The position numbers and the translations under genes are program-made. A model generated the notes under the pieces. The model was given only the letters and a program-made list of their open reading frames with translations, made no database searches and was not told the DNA's origin. This document shows, one piece after another, positions 7,991-17,358 of a stretch of DNA of 64,000 nt. Position 1 is the first letter of the stretch. The number at the start of each line of letters is the position of its first letter. Origin of the DNA: Corynebacterium phocae (lineage in GTDB: Bacteria; Actinomycetota; Actinomycetes; Mycobacteriales; Mycobacteriaceae). The stretch covers positions 286,207 through 350,206 of the forward strand of contig NZ_VXKJ01000037.1 in assembly GCF_008693075.1 (NCBI RefSeq). The letters run 5' to 3'.

Positions 7991-10747
7991 ATGACGCACC
8001 TTGAGCAGTTTGCGGCTGAGCTTTCTCACCCGCTTGACCCTTTCCAGATCGAAGGCTGCAAGGCGGTGGAGGCGGACCACGGCGTGCTGGTATGCGCGCC
8101 CACCGGTGCCGGCAAAACCATAGTCGGTGAATTCGCTGTCTCTCTTGCCTTATCGCGCGGTACGAAGTGTTTTTACACTACTCCTATCAAGGCGCTGAGT
8201 AACCAGAAGTACCACGATCTAGTGGCCCAACACGGTGAGGACGCCGTGGGGTTGCTTACGGGTGATGTATCCATCAACGGCCACGCTGAGATTGTAGTGA
8301 TGACAACTGAGGTTCTGCGCAACATGATCTACGCGGAATCTTCCGCCCTGGACCGTCTAACCCACGTGGTCATGGATGAGATTCACTTTTTAGCGGATTC
8401 CTCCCGTGGCGTGGTGTGGGAAGAGGTCATTTTGAACCTGCATCCCTCGGTCAACATCGTGGGACTTTCTGCCACTGTTTCTAACTCTGAGGAATTTGGC
8501 CAGTGGCTGTCCACCGTGCGCGGGGATACCAAAGTAATTGTGTCTGAGCACCGTCCTGTTCCGTTGGATCAATGGATGCTTGTTGGCCGCCAGATCTATC
8601 CACTGTTCGAGCCGGAAACCGGCGGCGCGGTTAATGAACAATTGGTTCGCAAGATTAGCAGGCTAGAGGCTGGGGACACGGACCGTTCTGAGGGCTTCCG
8701 CAACCGCTCACGGGAGGACAGCGCGCGTTCGGGCGCTCCCCGGAAGCAAGACCGCTACCGGCCACTGGGGCGGCCAGAAGCACTGCGGGTGCTTCAAGAC
8801 CACTCCATGCTGCCCGCAATTACTTTCATCTTCTCCCGCGCGGGCTGTGACGCGGCCTTATACCAGTGTCTACGCTCCCGCATGGTCTTGACCACGGAGG
8901 AAGAATCCACCCAGATTAAAGCAATAGTGGACGCAGGGGTGGAGGGGATTCCGGAGGAGGACTTGCAGGTACTCGACTTCAAACGGTGGCGCCAGGCACT
9001 CTCCCGGGGCTTCGCGGCCCATCACGCTGGCATGTTGCCGGCCTTCCGCCATATTGTTGAGGACCTCTTTGTCAAGGGCTTGGTTAGGGCGGTCTTTGCC
9101 ACAGAAACCCTGGCGCTGGGAATCAACATGCCCGCGCGTACTGTCTTGCTTGAAAAACTGGTGAAATACAACGGTGAGGCCCACGTGGATCTCACCCCGG
9201 GCCAGTACACTCAGCTCACCGGCCGTGCGGGCCGCCGCGGCATCGATACTTTGGGCAACGCGGTGGTGCAGTGGGCACCGGCTATGGACCCGCGTGCGGT
9301 GGCGGGCTTGGCCTCTACCCGTACCTACCCGCTCAATTCCACCTTTGCCCCCGGCTACAACATGGCCATCAACTTGTTGGGACTGATGGGGTTCGATGAG
9401 TCGCTGCGCCTAATCGAGAGGTCTTTCGCGCAGTTCCAGGCGGACGGCTCCGTGGTGGAGGAAGCCAACAAGATTGAACGCGCTCAACAACAAGTGCAGG
9501 AAAAGCGCGCCGAGTTGCTGGCAGAGGTAGACGCCCTGGCACCGCCGGTTCGCGATGGGGAGGATCCCAAAGAGTTACTGGTGGAGTACACCGACTTGCG
9601 CCAGGAACTCACTGCGGAGGAACGTCGCTCACATGCTGACGCCACCGCGCAGCGTAGCCAAGAAGTCATCAAGGTCCTAGCCCGCTTACAGCTGGGTGAG
9701 GTTATAGCCCTACCTGGAAAGAAGCGCCCCATTCTTGCGGTGGTGTGCCAACCGGCCAACCAAGCACAGGATCCACGGCCGTGGGTGACCACCGAGGAGG
9801 GCTGGTCCGGCAGGATTGATGCTTCTGGCATAGCCAACGCCCCGATTGTGGTGGGGAATATGCGTCTTCCACGCCATATTGCTAAGAGCCCGCGGCGCCA
9901 TTCCCGTCAGATTGTTTCTGAGTTCCGGCGTGGCCACTTTGACCGGCCGCGCAAGATGAAAGCCAAGGCCAGGGTTCGCCCAAGTAAAAAGGTAGGGCAG
10001 TTGCGGGAGGCCATCCGGCAGCACCCAGTGCACGGCTGGCCCACCGATGACCGGGAGAAGTTGGCGCGCCTGGCCCAACAGGTGGCGCGGAAGGAGCGTG
10101 AGGCCCAGCACTTAGAAGCCGTTGTCTCCAAGGCGCGGGATACCTTGGGCACCACCTTTGCGCGGATTGTGGATCTGCTTTCGGAGATGGACTACGTGGA
10201 GTTCGAAGGTTACGGCCAGGAACGCCACCCCGTTATCACTGAGGAGGGGGAGCGCTTAGCTCAGATTCACTCCGAGGCGGATCTGCTGGTGGCGCAATGC
10301 CTCAAGCGCGGTATCTGGAACAACCTCGATCCCGCGGAGCTAGCCGGTGTGGCCTCGATGTGTATTTTCGAAAACCGGAAGGCAATTTCCGGTACTCCGG
10401 AGGCGGCCACGGAAACCATGGCTGATGCCATGGACGCCACCATGCGCATCTATTCCGAGCTAACGGCTGATGAACAGCGGCACCGCCTGCCGCTGACCCG
10501 CGTCCCGGATCCCGGTTTTGCCCTGGCCATCCACCAATGGACGGCCGGCGCGCCCCTGGGCTACTGCATGGCGGCAGCTAATGAATCCGGCGCGGAGCTA
10601 AGCCCCGGCGACTTTGTTCGGTGGTGCCGTCAGGTAATCGATTTGCTGCAGCAGGTGGCCAAAACCGGTTACGAGGATGAGATCCGATATAACGCGCGGC
10701 GTGCCATGGATGCTATCCAGCGTGGCGTGGTAGCTATTGGTGCCTAG
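7991..10747 (+). CDS. helY: Ski2/Mtr4-type DExH-box helicase (HelY-like)
   Basis: This 918-aa superfamily II helicase probably acts on RNA. Motif I (CAPTGAGKT, about residues 35-43), the DEIH box (MDEIHFL, about 127-133), the SAT motif (GLSATVS), a C-terminal helicase domain with TGRAGRRGID and a C-terminal DSHCT domain (about 770-918) are recognisable in that order. Position after tatA-tatC matches Rv2092c (helY) in M. tuberculosis. The spacing to tatC is 11 bp, and a strong hairpin with a T run follows the stop, marking the operon end. Confidence 0.92.
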   Translation: MTHLEQFAAELSHPLDPFQIEGCKAVEADHGVLVCAPTGAGKTIVGEFAVSLALSRGTKCFYTTPIKALSNQKYHDLVAQHGEDAVGLLTGDVSINGHAEIVVMTTEVLRNMIYAESSALDRLTHVVMDEIHFLADSSRGVVWEEVILNLHPSVNIVGLSATVSNSEEFGQWLSTVRGDTKVIVSEHRPVPLDQWMLVGRQIYPLFEPETGGAVNEQLVRKISRLEAGDTDRSEGFRNRSREDSARSGAPRKQDRYRPLGRPEALRVLQDHSMLPAITFIFSRAGCDAALYQCLRSRMVLTTEEESTQIKAIVDAGVEGIPEEDLQVLDFKRWRQALSRGFAAHHAGMLPAFRHIVEDLFVKGLVRAVFATETLALGINMPARTVLLEKLVKYNGEAHVDLTPGQYTQLTGRAGRRGIDTLGNAVVQWAPAMDPRAVAGLASTRTYPLNSTFAPGYNMAINLLGLMGFDESLRLIERSFAQFQADGSVVEEANKIERAQQQVQEKRAELLAEVDALAPPVRDGEDPKELLVEYTDLRQELTAEERRSHADATAQRSQEVIKVLARLQLGEVIALPGKKRPILAVVCQPANQAQDPRPWVTTEEGWSGRIDASGIANAPIVVGNMRLPRHIAKSPRRHSRQIVSEFRRGHFDRPRKMKAKARVRPSKKVGQLREAIRQHPVHGWPTDDREKLARLAQQVARKEREAQHLEAVVSKARDTLGTTFARIVDLLSEMDYVEFEGYGQERHPVITEEGERLAQIHSEADLLVAQCLKRGIWNNLDPAELAGVASMCIFENRKAISGTPEAATETMADAMDATMRIYSELTADEQRHRLPLTRVPDPGFALAIHQWTAGAPLGYCMAAANESGAELSPGDFVRWCRQVIDLLQQVAKTGYEDEIRYNARRAMDAIQRGVVAIGA

Positions 10748-10769
10748 CGCGCCCTGCTGCGCGCTTTTT
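10746..10769 (+). terminator. Rho-independent terminator after helY
   Basis: AGCGCG - 8-base loop - CGCGCT followed by TTTT lies immediately at the helY stop codon. The GC-rich stem plus T tract is a classical intrinsic terminator. Confidence 0.85.
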
Positions 10770-10836
10770 GCAGCTCCGGTCTCAACAAGGGCCGCCTGAC
10801 AGTTCGGGTGTTGCCTGACGGAGAAATGGAGCCAGG

Positions 10837-11436
10837 CTAGTCCGCGAGCAACGCCCGCGCGGCTGCCCGGAGTGCGGGCAGGTATTTATCCACCCGCGCA
10901 ATCGTTGCGATGTGGAGGTTTGTACCGAGCGGATCGAACACTAAAGATTGAATGCCCACTACCGCGCCGTTGTGTTCTACGGCCGCACCAGAATCACCTT
11001 TGATAGCCGGGCTGAAAGCGATCAATGCGTGCCTTAAGCGCGTGTACGTCCGCCGGGCGATGGCAAAGGGGACCGGCATCACCAACACCCCGGAGCGGGT
11101 CTGCACCTTTTTCGCGCCACCGCCAAATCCGTGGGTTAACAAAGGCGCACCGAGCTGCGGCGGGACAGAAGCCAGACCTGGCAGGCGGGTCCGGGGTCCG
11201 GGGCGGCTGAGCAGGACCAGTGCCATGTCCGTTCCGTCTATCTGGCGAACGGCGGCAATGGTTCCGCCACGGGCCGCCACGCGTGGGACGGCGGGCAGGT
11301 CCCTAAAGAAATGGGCGCAGGTCAGCACCAGCCGGGAAGATCCTTCACTGGGCTGAAAATCCGGGGAAATAAACACCCCAGAGCAATACTTCTTGCCCGC
11401 GACTATCCGCACGTAGGGCTCGTTGAGAACATTCAT
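10837..11436 (-). CDS. Trypsin-like serine protease domain protein
   Basis: This ~199-residue protein has a chymotrypsin-fold triad: His in LTCAHFF, Asp in DGTDMALVLL and Ser in KGDSGAAV, in the usual order and spacing. I used ATG 11436; a GTG at 11538 is an alternative, and longer versions would run into the divergent peptidase gene. No clear signal peptide or membrane helix is seen from either start, which is odd because such proteases are usually exported. Substrate is unknown. It runs convergent to helY and divergent from the M24 peptidase. Confidence 0.75.
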   Translation of the reverse strand: MNVLNEPYVRIVAGKKYCSGVFISPDFQPSEGSSRLVLTCAHFFRDLPAVPRVAARGGTIAAVRQIDGTDMALVLLSRPGPRTRLPGLASVPPQLGAPLLTHGFGGGAKKVQTRSGVLVMPVPFAIARRTYTRLRHALIAFSPAIKGDSGAAVEHNGAVVGIQSLVFDPLGTNLHIATIARVDKYLPALRAAARALLAD

Positions 11437-11574
11437 CGCACTTAAGCCTAGCGTTGCGCCCGGTTTCGTAGCTAACGCCAAACGCCGCGGATTCCTGGGA
11501 ACCCAACCACCGGCCAAGGCGCCCGCGATAGCGTCCACTGCGGATTGGTGCCAGAACGTTGTGGTGCGGCGGGC

Positions 11575-11580
11575 TAGAAT
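11575..11580 (+). promoter_or_regulatory. -10 element giving a probable leaderless M24 peptidase mRNA
   Basis: TAGAAT ends six bases before the ATG at 11587, so transcription would begin at or next to the start codon. The AGGAGA before the ATG is too close (0-1 nt) to work as a normal ribosome-binding site. Confidence 0.5.
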
Positions 11581-11586
11581 AGGAGA

Positions 11587-12717
11587 ATGTTTCCAGCAAA
11601 GATCTACACCGAACGCCTCCACAAAGCCCAAGAACTTGCAGCTAAACGAGGAATTAGTGCCGTAATTGTCACTCCCGGCCCTGATTTCGCGTACCTTACC
11701 GGGTCCTGGATGAGCTCCCATGAACGCCTGAGTGCAGTGGTCATTCCGGCTACGGGCACGGTCTGTGCGGTGGTGCCTGCCACCGACGCTTTTGAAGTCC
11801 ATTACTTATCGGATTGGGGTGTGAACGTCCTCGGATGGACCGACGGGCAAGATCCACACGGCTTAGTCCTGGAACAATTGTCCAAGCACACGGCCGAAAC
11901 AGGAGAGAACCAGCAAGATAACAGCGCAATTGCCGTTAGCTCTGCAATGACGGCCGACCACCTGCTGCGCCTCCAGAAGCTGTCAGGGAAGCTTTTTGTG
12001 CCAGCAAACTCGGTGTTAGCGGAGTTGTTCACGGTAAAGGATTCGGCTGAGATAGAACAACTTGACGCTTGCGCCCGGGCCATAGACGCCGTTCACGCGC
12101 AAGTTCCGGCGCTGCTGCAACCAGGGTCTACGGAAAACGATGTCGCAGAGAAATTGCACGAGCTTATTCTTAAAGAGCACTCCAGCGTTGACTTTGTCAT
12201 TGTCGGTTCCGGGCCAAACGGGGCAAACCCCCACCACAGCCATAGCGACCGCGTACTCGAAGAAGGTGACGTGGTGGTCGTTGACTTGGGCGGCACCTTC
12301 GGCGTGGGGTATCACTCGGATTGCACACGGACCTACATCGTTGGCGGCCGCGACAAAGCATCTCCGGAAGTTATTGCGGCCTACGACGTGTTGTATGCGG
12401 CGCAACTAAACGCCCGTGAGTTGGCGTCCCCGGGTATCTCCGCTCAAGCGGTGGATGCGGCGGCGCGGTCCGTCATCGCGGAGGCCGGCTTTGGGGAGTA
12501 TTTCACCCACCGTACCGGGCACGGGATTGGGCTTTCCACTCATGAGGAACCCTTTATTATGGCAGGAAATAGCCTAGAGCTGGAGGAAAACATGGCCTTT
12601 TCCATCGAGCCGGGAATCTACGTTCCGGGAAAGTGGGGTATGCGCCTCGAGGATATCGTGGTCACCACCGCTGACGGGATACGGTCGTTGAATCAGGCTC
12701 CACGGGAGCTGCGATGA
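11587..12717 (+). CDS. pepQ: M24-family Xaa-Pro peptidase
   Basis: This 376-aa metallopeptidase of the aminopeptidase P/prolidase family would release amino acids next to proline. It has an N-terminal creatinase-like domain (about 1-130) and a C-terminal pita-bread domain. Metal ligands are visible: Asp in VVVDLGG, Asp in YHSDCTRTY, His in HRTGHGIG and Glu residues in THEEPF and FSIEPG. The start is probably leaderless. The stop overlaps the next gene's ATG (ATGA). Whether it is a dipeptidase (PepQ) or aminopeptidase P cannot be told from sequence alone. Confidence 0.88.
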   Translation: MFPAKIYTERLHKAQELAAKRGISAVIVTPGPDFAYLTGSWMSSHERLSAVVIPATGTVCAVVPATDAFEVHYLSDWGVNVLGWTDGQDPHGLVLEQLSKHTAETGENQQDNSAIAVSSAMTADHLLRLQKLSGKLFVPANSVLAELFTVKDSAEIEQLDACARAIDAVHAQVPALLQPGSTENDVAEKLHELILKEHSSVDFVIVGSGPNGANPHHSHSDRVLEEGDVVVVDLGGTFGVGYHSDCTRTYIVGGRDKASPEVIAAYDVLYAAQLNARELASPGISAQAVDAAARSVIAEAGFGEYFTHRTGHGIGLSTHEEPFIMAGNSLELEENMAFSIEPGIYVPGKWGMRLEDIVVTTADGIRSLNQAPRELR

Positions 12718-13469
12718 GTTCTCCAGAGGGGGCCATTTTAGTCCTCGGCGGTCGCTCTGACATTGGGGGTCAACTGGCGCTGCGTCTCTGTGAGGGCCGC
12801 CCGGTGGTTTTGGCCGCGCGGGGTAACCACGGTTTGGACGGCGTAGCGAAGCAACTACGCCAGCGCGGGGCCAGCCGTGTGACCATCCTCGATTTTGACG
12901 CCACAGACTGCGAACGCCACCGGGAGGTATTCGATGAGGCCGAGCGCAGCGTGGGACCGGTTACCACCGCCATCGTGGCTTTTGGAATCCTCGGGGAGCA
13001 AGCGCGTGCCGAAACTGATGAGGCGCATGCCTTGGAAATTGCCGTTGTGGACTACGCGGCGCAGGTTTCCATGCTCACAGTGCTGGCAAGCCGAATGCGC
13101 TCCGGTCACATAGTGGCTTTTACTTCCATTGCAGGTTGGCGTGCCCGCCGTGCCAACTATGTCTACGGTTCCACGAAGGCCGGCTTGGACGCCTTTTGTC
13201 AGGGCTTGGCCGATAAGCTGCATGGGGGTCCGCTCGCCTTAATCACGGCCCGGCCAGGTTTCGTGATTGGCTCCATGTCCGCCGGCATGAAGCCGGCCCC
13301 ACTTTCTGTCACCCCTGATGTGGTAGCCGACTACGTTGTTCACGCGATTGCCAAGGACTCATCCCGCAGCCCCCGTTCCCGAACGTTGTGGATTCCGGGG
13401 AAGCTGCAGTTGTTGGCGTGGGTGATGGCCGCAGTTCCGCGCCCTATTTGGCGGCACATGCCGCGGTAA
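12714..13469 (+). CDS. Short-chain dehydrogenase/reductase (DprE2-like)
   Basis: This 251-aa protein has the SDR nucleotide-binding motif (LVLGGRSDIGG, residues 9-19) and the catalytic YxxxK (YVYGSTKAG, about 143-151). The general shape and the GGxSDIG version of the motif recall DprE2, which makes decaprenylphosphoryl-arabinose. A canonical dprE2 would sit beside dprE1, and no dprE1 is nearby, so this is more likely a paralogue. It is coupled by a 4-bp overlap to the M24 peptidase. Confidence 0.75.
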   Translation: MSSPEGAILVLGGRSDIGGQLALRLCEGRPVVLAARGNHGLDGVAKQLRQRGASRVTILDFDATDCERHREVFDEAERSVGPVTTAIVAFGILGEQARAETDEAHALEIAVVDYAAQVSMLTVLASRMRSGHIVAFTSIAGWRARRANYVYGSTKAGLDAFCQGLADKLHGGPLALITARPGFVIGSMSAGMKPAPLSVTPDVVADYVVHAIAKDSSRSPRSRTLWIPGKLQLLAWVMAAVPRPIWRHMPR

Positions 13470-13485
13470 GGAGAATTTTAAATAA

Positions 13486-14217
13486 TCACTTCAGAAGGGG
13501 GGATCCCGCGTCGAAGATATATCCGCGTGGAGCCAGGAACCGCACCACCACATCCGCGTCTTCCTCGCTAAGATCGTGGAATACTATCCCACCCCACGGA
13601 GTGACTGAGGTGGCAACCTCCATCCGCCCAATCATTTCTGCGTGTGCTGCGGGGATAGCGTTGTCAGCAACCCTGGCACCAAGGCTGACGGTCCCGGGAT
13701 TATCCTCATGTGGTAGCCAACCTATGGGTTGGCTGCTGGCCTCCAACGTGGGCGTGGTTCCGGTGCCCTGTGGGGCCTGGTGAAGGGTAGACAGCACTTC
13801 CTGGGCTACCTCTTCCACCATGATTCCGGTCTTTGCTGGCTGCCCGGCTACCAGGATGTCCGCTGTCCATCCGTCTAGCACCACGCACAAGTCCAGATTC
13901 AAGGCGCTGATGAGGCCGTCTCCGCCTTCCACACCTACTTGCCTTCCTGCGAAGTCGTATTGAGCCAACGCGAACGCAAGTTCCCGGGCCTCAGCATGCA
14001 GGGGAGAGGCCAAGACCTGCGAATGATGCAAGCGCCGGATGTGTTTTGCCGGTTCCTGGCTCACATTCCGCAGTTCAAGACCTGAATTGGGGGTTAGGTA
14101 GATAACGCCACCGGCAATCCGCTCGGCTTCTGCAGCCAGCTCGAGCCAATGGTGGGACTCCAGGTTTCCCCCGGGTGGGGTGATCAGCAAATTCTGGGAA
14201 GAGGGTTTTTCAGTCAT
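13486..14217 (-). CDS. CobG-like ferredoxin-like half-domain protein
   Basis: The 243-residue protein resembles the N-terminal nitrite/sulphite reductase ferredoxin-like part of CobG (precorrin-3B synthase): the segment YLTPNSGLELRNV is the typical match. Full-length CobG carries cysteines for a 4Fe-4S cluster; here only one Cys (DLCVV) is visible and the iron-sulphur half is missing, so cobalamin catalysis is unlikely. No other cob gene lies in the window. The ATG at 14217 has AAGG four bases upstream and TAAACT eight bases upstream. Confidence 0.6.
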   Translation of the reverse strand: MTEKPSSQNLLITPPGGNLESHHWLELAAEAERIAGGVIYLTPNSGLELRNVSQEPAKHIRRLHHSQVLASPLHAEARELAFALAQYDFAGRQVGVEGGDGLISALNLDLCVVLDGWTADILVAGQPAKTGIMVEEVAQEVLSTLHQAPQGTGTTPTLEASSQPIGWLPHEDNPGTVSLGARVADNAIPAAHAEMIGRMEVATSVTPWGGIVFHDLSEEDADVVVRFLAPRGYIFDAGSPLLK

Positions 14218-14334
14218 GGCGCCTTAGTTTAATCCTTGGCAGTCCCGCGGCTGATTTTGGCTCTGCGCTCTTAACGAACCGCCGGGTGACGTGCTAGGTC
14301 ATTTGCCACAAGAGTCAGTACACTGAAGGGCATT

Positions 14335-14901
14335 ATGCCTCTTTTGTATATCTTCGCGTATTTCTTGCTGGAAACCCTAGCTTTCTGGGCCGTTGCTGAG
14401 CTCATTGGTGTCGGGTGGGCGCTGCTAGCGCTGTTTGTCACCATGCTGTGTGGCATGAGCATTGCCATGTTCGAAATTCGTCGCTTAATGAGCCAAAAGG
14501 TCATCTCTGACGGCCGTGGTGGACTGGTAGTCAAACAGGAAGGTGTTGGCAAACTTGCCGGCAACGTTGGCCTTACTTTGGGCGGTGGCCTCCTGCTGTC
14601 CGCGCCGGGCTTTGTTACTTCGCTTGTTGGTCTTTTTATGATCCTTCCTCCCACCCGCGCTCTTATGCGTAAGGTGATAAGTTTCAAGGTCGTACGGGGT
14701 GTGGAGCGCGCCGGCGTTCGTTTCTATGAGGCGGCCAATATGTCCAAGCCCGCGGATTCCTACGGCTCCTTTTCCACGGGGCACTCTGGCAGTTCTTCCT
14801 CGCGCGAGCACGGGGCTGCTGAACCGGAGGTTATTGATGAGGAAGAGCTTCGCAAGTGGTCCGAATCCATAGACCCGGATGACTTCACCGGCCGGAAATA
14901 G
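14335..14901 (+). CDS. fxsA: FxsA family membrane protein
   Basis: This 188-aa inner-membrane protein has two N-terminal hydrophobic helices (about 1-45) and a third at about 75-110 containing the family pattern LLLSAPGFVTSLVGLFMILPPTR. The C-terminal ~65 residues are hydrophilic and acidic. In E. coli FxsA is linked to phage F exclusion; no chemistry is known. The start ATG follows GAAGGG. lnt begins five bases after the stop. Confidence 0.88.
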   Translation: MPLLYIFAYFLLETLAFWAVAELIGVGWALLALFVTMLCGMSIAMFEIRRLMSQKVISDGRGGLVVKQEGVGKLAGNVGLTLGGGLLLSAPGFVTSLVGLFMILPPTRALMRKVISFKVVRGVERAGVRFYEAANMSKPADSYGSFSTGHSGSSSSREHGAAEPEVIDEEELRKWSESIDPDDFTGRK

Positions 14902-14906
14902 GAACC

Positions 14907-16388
14907 GTGCCCGTGCTTTTCCTCCGCCTTCTGGCAGCGGCAACCGGTGGTGCTGCCGTTTACTTTTCTTTCGAGCCCCACGGCTATTGGCTTGGTGCCA
15001 TCATCGGGATTGGCCTGCTGTGGTTTTCTCTGTTGCCCTGGTCTGGTTCTCCCGTCACTGTGCGGGGTGCGTGTTTGGTTGGCTTTGCGCACTCACTAGT
15101 GCTCTACCTTCTCCTCTTGCCGTGGATCGGGGAGCTAGTGGGCAACATGCCCTATGTGGCCTTGGCGCTATCTCTTAGTCTCTATTCCATTCCCCTGGGT
15201 TTTGGAGCTGCCTACCTTGCCCGCCAGCCTTGGGGCTTTGTGGGCTTCCCATTTTTCTACCTGGCCATTGAGCTCCTGCGTTCCTCCGTTCCCTTTGGTG
15301 GCTTTAGCTGGGTGCGCCTTGCCTGGGGCCAGATTAACGGCCCCTTTGCCGGCTTAGCGCAGTGGGGAAGTACCGGCCTGGTTACTCTTGCAGCCGTTAC
15401 CGTGGCCGTTGGACTGGCGTCTCTATTGGGTGCAAAGCGGCGCCTGGTGGCGGCCGGGATGGTGATGGTTCCACTGGCACTGGCCATTCCTGCCACCGCG
15501 GGCTTGGATAACGCGGATCACAACGTGGGTAGCGTCAAGGTTGCCGCCATCCAGGGCAACGTTCCGCGCTTGGGGCTGGATTTTGAGGGCCAGCGCCGGG
15601 CGGTTTTAGACAACCACGTCCGTGAGACGCACAAGGCCGCTGCGCAGCACCCGGAGATAGTCATCTGGCCGGAGAATTCCTCCGATATAAACCCTTTCCG
15701 TAACCCGGATGCGCTCGCAGCTATTCACGGTGCGGTCAAGGATGTCAACGCGCCTATCTTGGTGGGTACTCAAACCGTTGATGAGGTCGGAGCGCGCAAC
15801 ACCATGCAGGTGTTTGCACCTGGCAACAAGGTAGGGGAGCACCACCACAAGAAGTATCTTCAGCCTTTTGGTGAAACCATGCCCATGCGGGAGTTTTTCC
15901 GCAACTTCACGGACATGGTAGAGCTAGCCGGAAACTTCAAACCAGGTGACGGTCCGGGAGTGGTAAATATGGCTGGTACCGCCGTGGGAGTGGCAACCTG
16001 CTACGAAGTCTCCTTTGATGCGGCCTTTCACACTTCAATCAGCAACGGTGCGCAAATACTTTCTACCCCCACCAACAACGCCACCTTCGGCTTTTCTGAT
16101 ATGACTTATCAACAGTTGGCCATGAGCCGCATGCGGGCCATAGAGACTGACCGTGCTGTGGTGGTGGCTGCTACGTCTGGGGTGTCAGCGATAGTTTCCC
16201 CGCGCGGTGAGGTACTCAATTCAACGAAGATTTTCGTGCCCGAACACCTTGTTGCCAACCTCCCACTAAGAGAAACGGTGACACCTGCGGTAAGATATGG
16301 CCTTGTTATTCAGGCCGTTGCCGTTGCACTCGGTGTAGCGGCGGTCTTTGTTGCCTTTTACAGGCGTCCCCGCCATCCCGTGAACTAA
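14907..16388 (+). CDS. lnt: Apolipoprotein N-acyltransferase (Lnt/PpmN)
   Basis: Lnt (493 aa) adds the third acyl chain to the N-terminal cysteine of lipoproteins. Several membrane helices (about 1-205) are followed by a nitrilase-fold domain with the Glu-Lys-Cys triad: Glu in WPENSSDI, Lys in HHKKYLQPFGE and Cys in ATCYEVSF. GTG 14907 starts it just after fxsA. In M. tuberculosis this domain is fused to the Ppm1 synthase; here, as in C. glutamicum, the partner is the separate gene 12 bp downstream. Confidence 0.93.
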   Translation: MPVLFLRLLAAATGGAAVYFSFEPHGYWLGAIIGIGLLWFSLLPWSGSPVTVRGACLVGFAHSLVLYLLLLPWIGELVGNMPYVALALSLSLYSIPLGFGAAYLARQPWGFVGFPFFYLAIELLRSSVPFGGFSWVRLAWGQINGPFAGLAQWGSTGLVTLAAVTVAVGLASLLGAKRRLVAAGMVMVPLALAIPATAGLDNADHNVGSVKVAAIQGNVPRLGLDFEGQRRAVLDNHVRETHKAAAQHPEIVIWPENSSDINPFRNPDALAAIHGAVKDVNAPILVGTQTVDEVGARNTMQVFAPGNKVGEHHHKKYLQPFGETMPMREFFRNFTDMVELAGNFKPGDGPGVVNMAGTAVGVATCYEVSFDAAFHTSISNGAQILSTPTNNATFGFSDMTYQQLAMSRMRAIETDRAVVVAATSGVSAIVSPRGEVLNSTKIFVPEHLVANLPLRETVTPAVRYGLVIQAVAVALGVAAVFVAFYRRPRHPVN

Positions 16389-16400
16389 TTGAGGAGCCCC

Positions 16401-17288
16401 ATGACTTCCGCTGTGAGCACAGCTAGCCAGACTCTGGTGATCATTCCCACCTACAATGAGATCGAAAATCTACCTATAATTACCTCCCGGGTGCGCGCCG
16501 CGCAGCCGGAGGTCCATGTACTCATCGTGGATGATAATTCCCCTGATGGCACCGGTAACCTTGCAGACCGTTTGGCTGCTGAAGACGACAATGTCCACGT
16601 CCTCCACCGTGAGGGTAAAGGCGGTCTCCTAGGTGCCTATATCGCTGGTTTTGAGTGGGGCCTGGAGCGCGAGTACCAAGTTCTCTGTGAGATGGACGCT
16701 GACGGCTCCCATTCCCCAGACCAACTGCACCTGCTGCTGGAAGAAATTGACCGTGGCGCTGACCTAGTCATCGGTTCGCGCTACGTTCCGGGCGGAAAGA
16801 CCGTGAACTGGCCGGCCTCCCGTGAGCTGCTTTCCCGGTGGGGAAACCGCTACATCTCTTTTGCCTTGGGCGCTGAGCTTAGTGATATGACGGCCGGCTA
16901 CCGGGCATTTCGCCGGGAATTGCTGGAGGAACTAGACTTTGCCGAGCTTTCGGACGCCGGCTATATCTTCCAGGTTGACGTTGCATTCCGCGCCGAAAAG
17001 GCGGGCTTCGATGTCCGGGAAGTCCCAATCACCTTTACGGAGCGTGAGCTAGGGGAGTCCAAGCTGGACGGTTCTTTTGTTAAGGATTCTCTGGCGGAGG
17101 TAACCAAGTGGGGCTTTGCCCACCGCAAGGAGCAGGTGAGCAATTTCTACAATGACGCGGCCCCACTGGCTAAGCACATGATTGAAGGCATAGACATTAA
17201 GCCTAAAGCTGCGGAGATCAAGACCGAGGTGACAAACTTCGTGGAAGAGGTTTCCAAGCTGGTCAAGCACCAGTGCGGGTGCAAGTAA
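16401..17288 (+). CDS. ppm1: Polyprenol monophosphomannose synthase (Ppm1)
   Basis: This GT2 glycosyltransferase (295 aa) moves mannose from GDP-mannose to polyprenyl phosphate, supplying lipomannan, lipoarabinomannan and protein O-mannosylation. The N-terminal VIIPTYNEIENL, the DDNSPDGTG motif and the metal-binding EMDADGSH are present. A TTG at 16389 is in frame, but ATG 16401 has GAGG at the right distance. The C-terminal ~50 residues after the catalytic domain are Lys/Glu-rich and end in HQCGCK. It forms an operon with lnt. Confidence 0.94.
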   Translation: MTSAVSTASQTLVIIPTYNEIENLPIITSRVRAAQPEVHVLIVDDNSPDGTGNLADRLAAEDDNVHVLHREGKGGLLGAYIAGFEWGLEREYQVLCEMDADGSHSPDQLHLLLEEIDRGADLVIGSRYVPGGKTVNWPASRELLSRWGNRYISFALGAELSDMTAGYRAFRRELLEELDFAELSDAGYIFQVDVAFRAEKAGFDVREVPITFTERELGESKLDGSFVKDSLAEVTKWGFAHRKEQVSNFYNDAAPLAKHMIEGIDIKPKAAEIKTEVTNFVEEVSKLVKHQCGCK

Positions 17289-17296
17289 TTTAGTCA

Positions 17297-17350
17297 AAGG
17301 TCAAGGCCCCCGGCAAACAGCTTAAGCGTTTACCAGGGGCCTTTGTCGCG
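17297..17350. terminator. Bidirectional terminator between ppm1 and rbpA
   Basis: AAGGCCCC (17303-17310) pairs with GGGGCCTT (17336-17343); the interior AAAC...GCTTAAGC...GTTT extends the stem. It lies between two convergent genes and can serve both strands. Confidence 0.7.
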
Positions 17351-17358
17351 CCAGGATT

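Noticed and set aside
12714..13469. True DprE2
   Set aside because: No dprE1 is adjacent; the motif similarity alone supports only an SDR paralogue.
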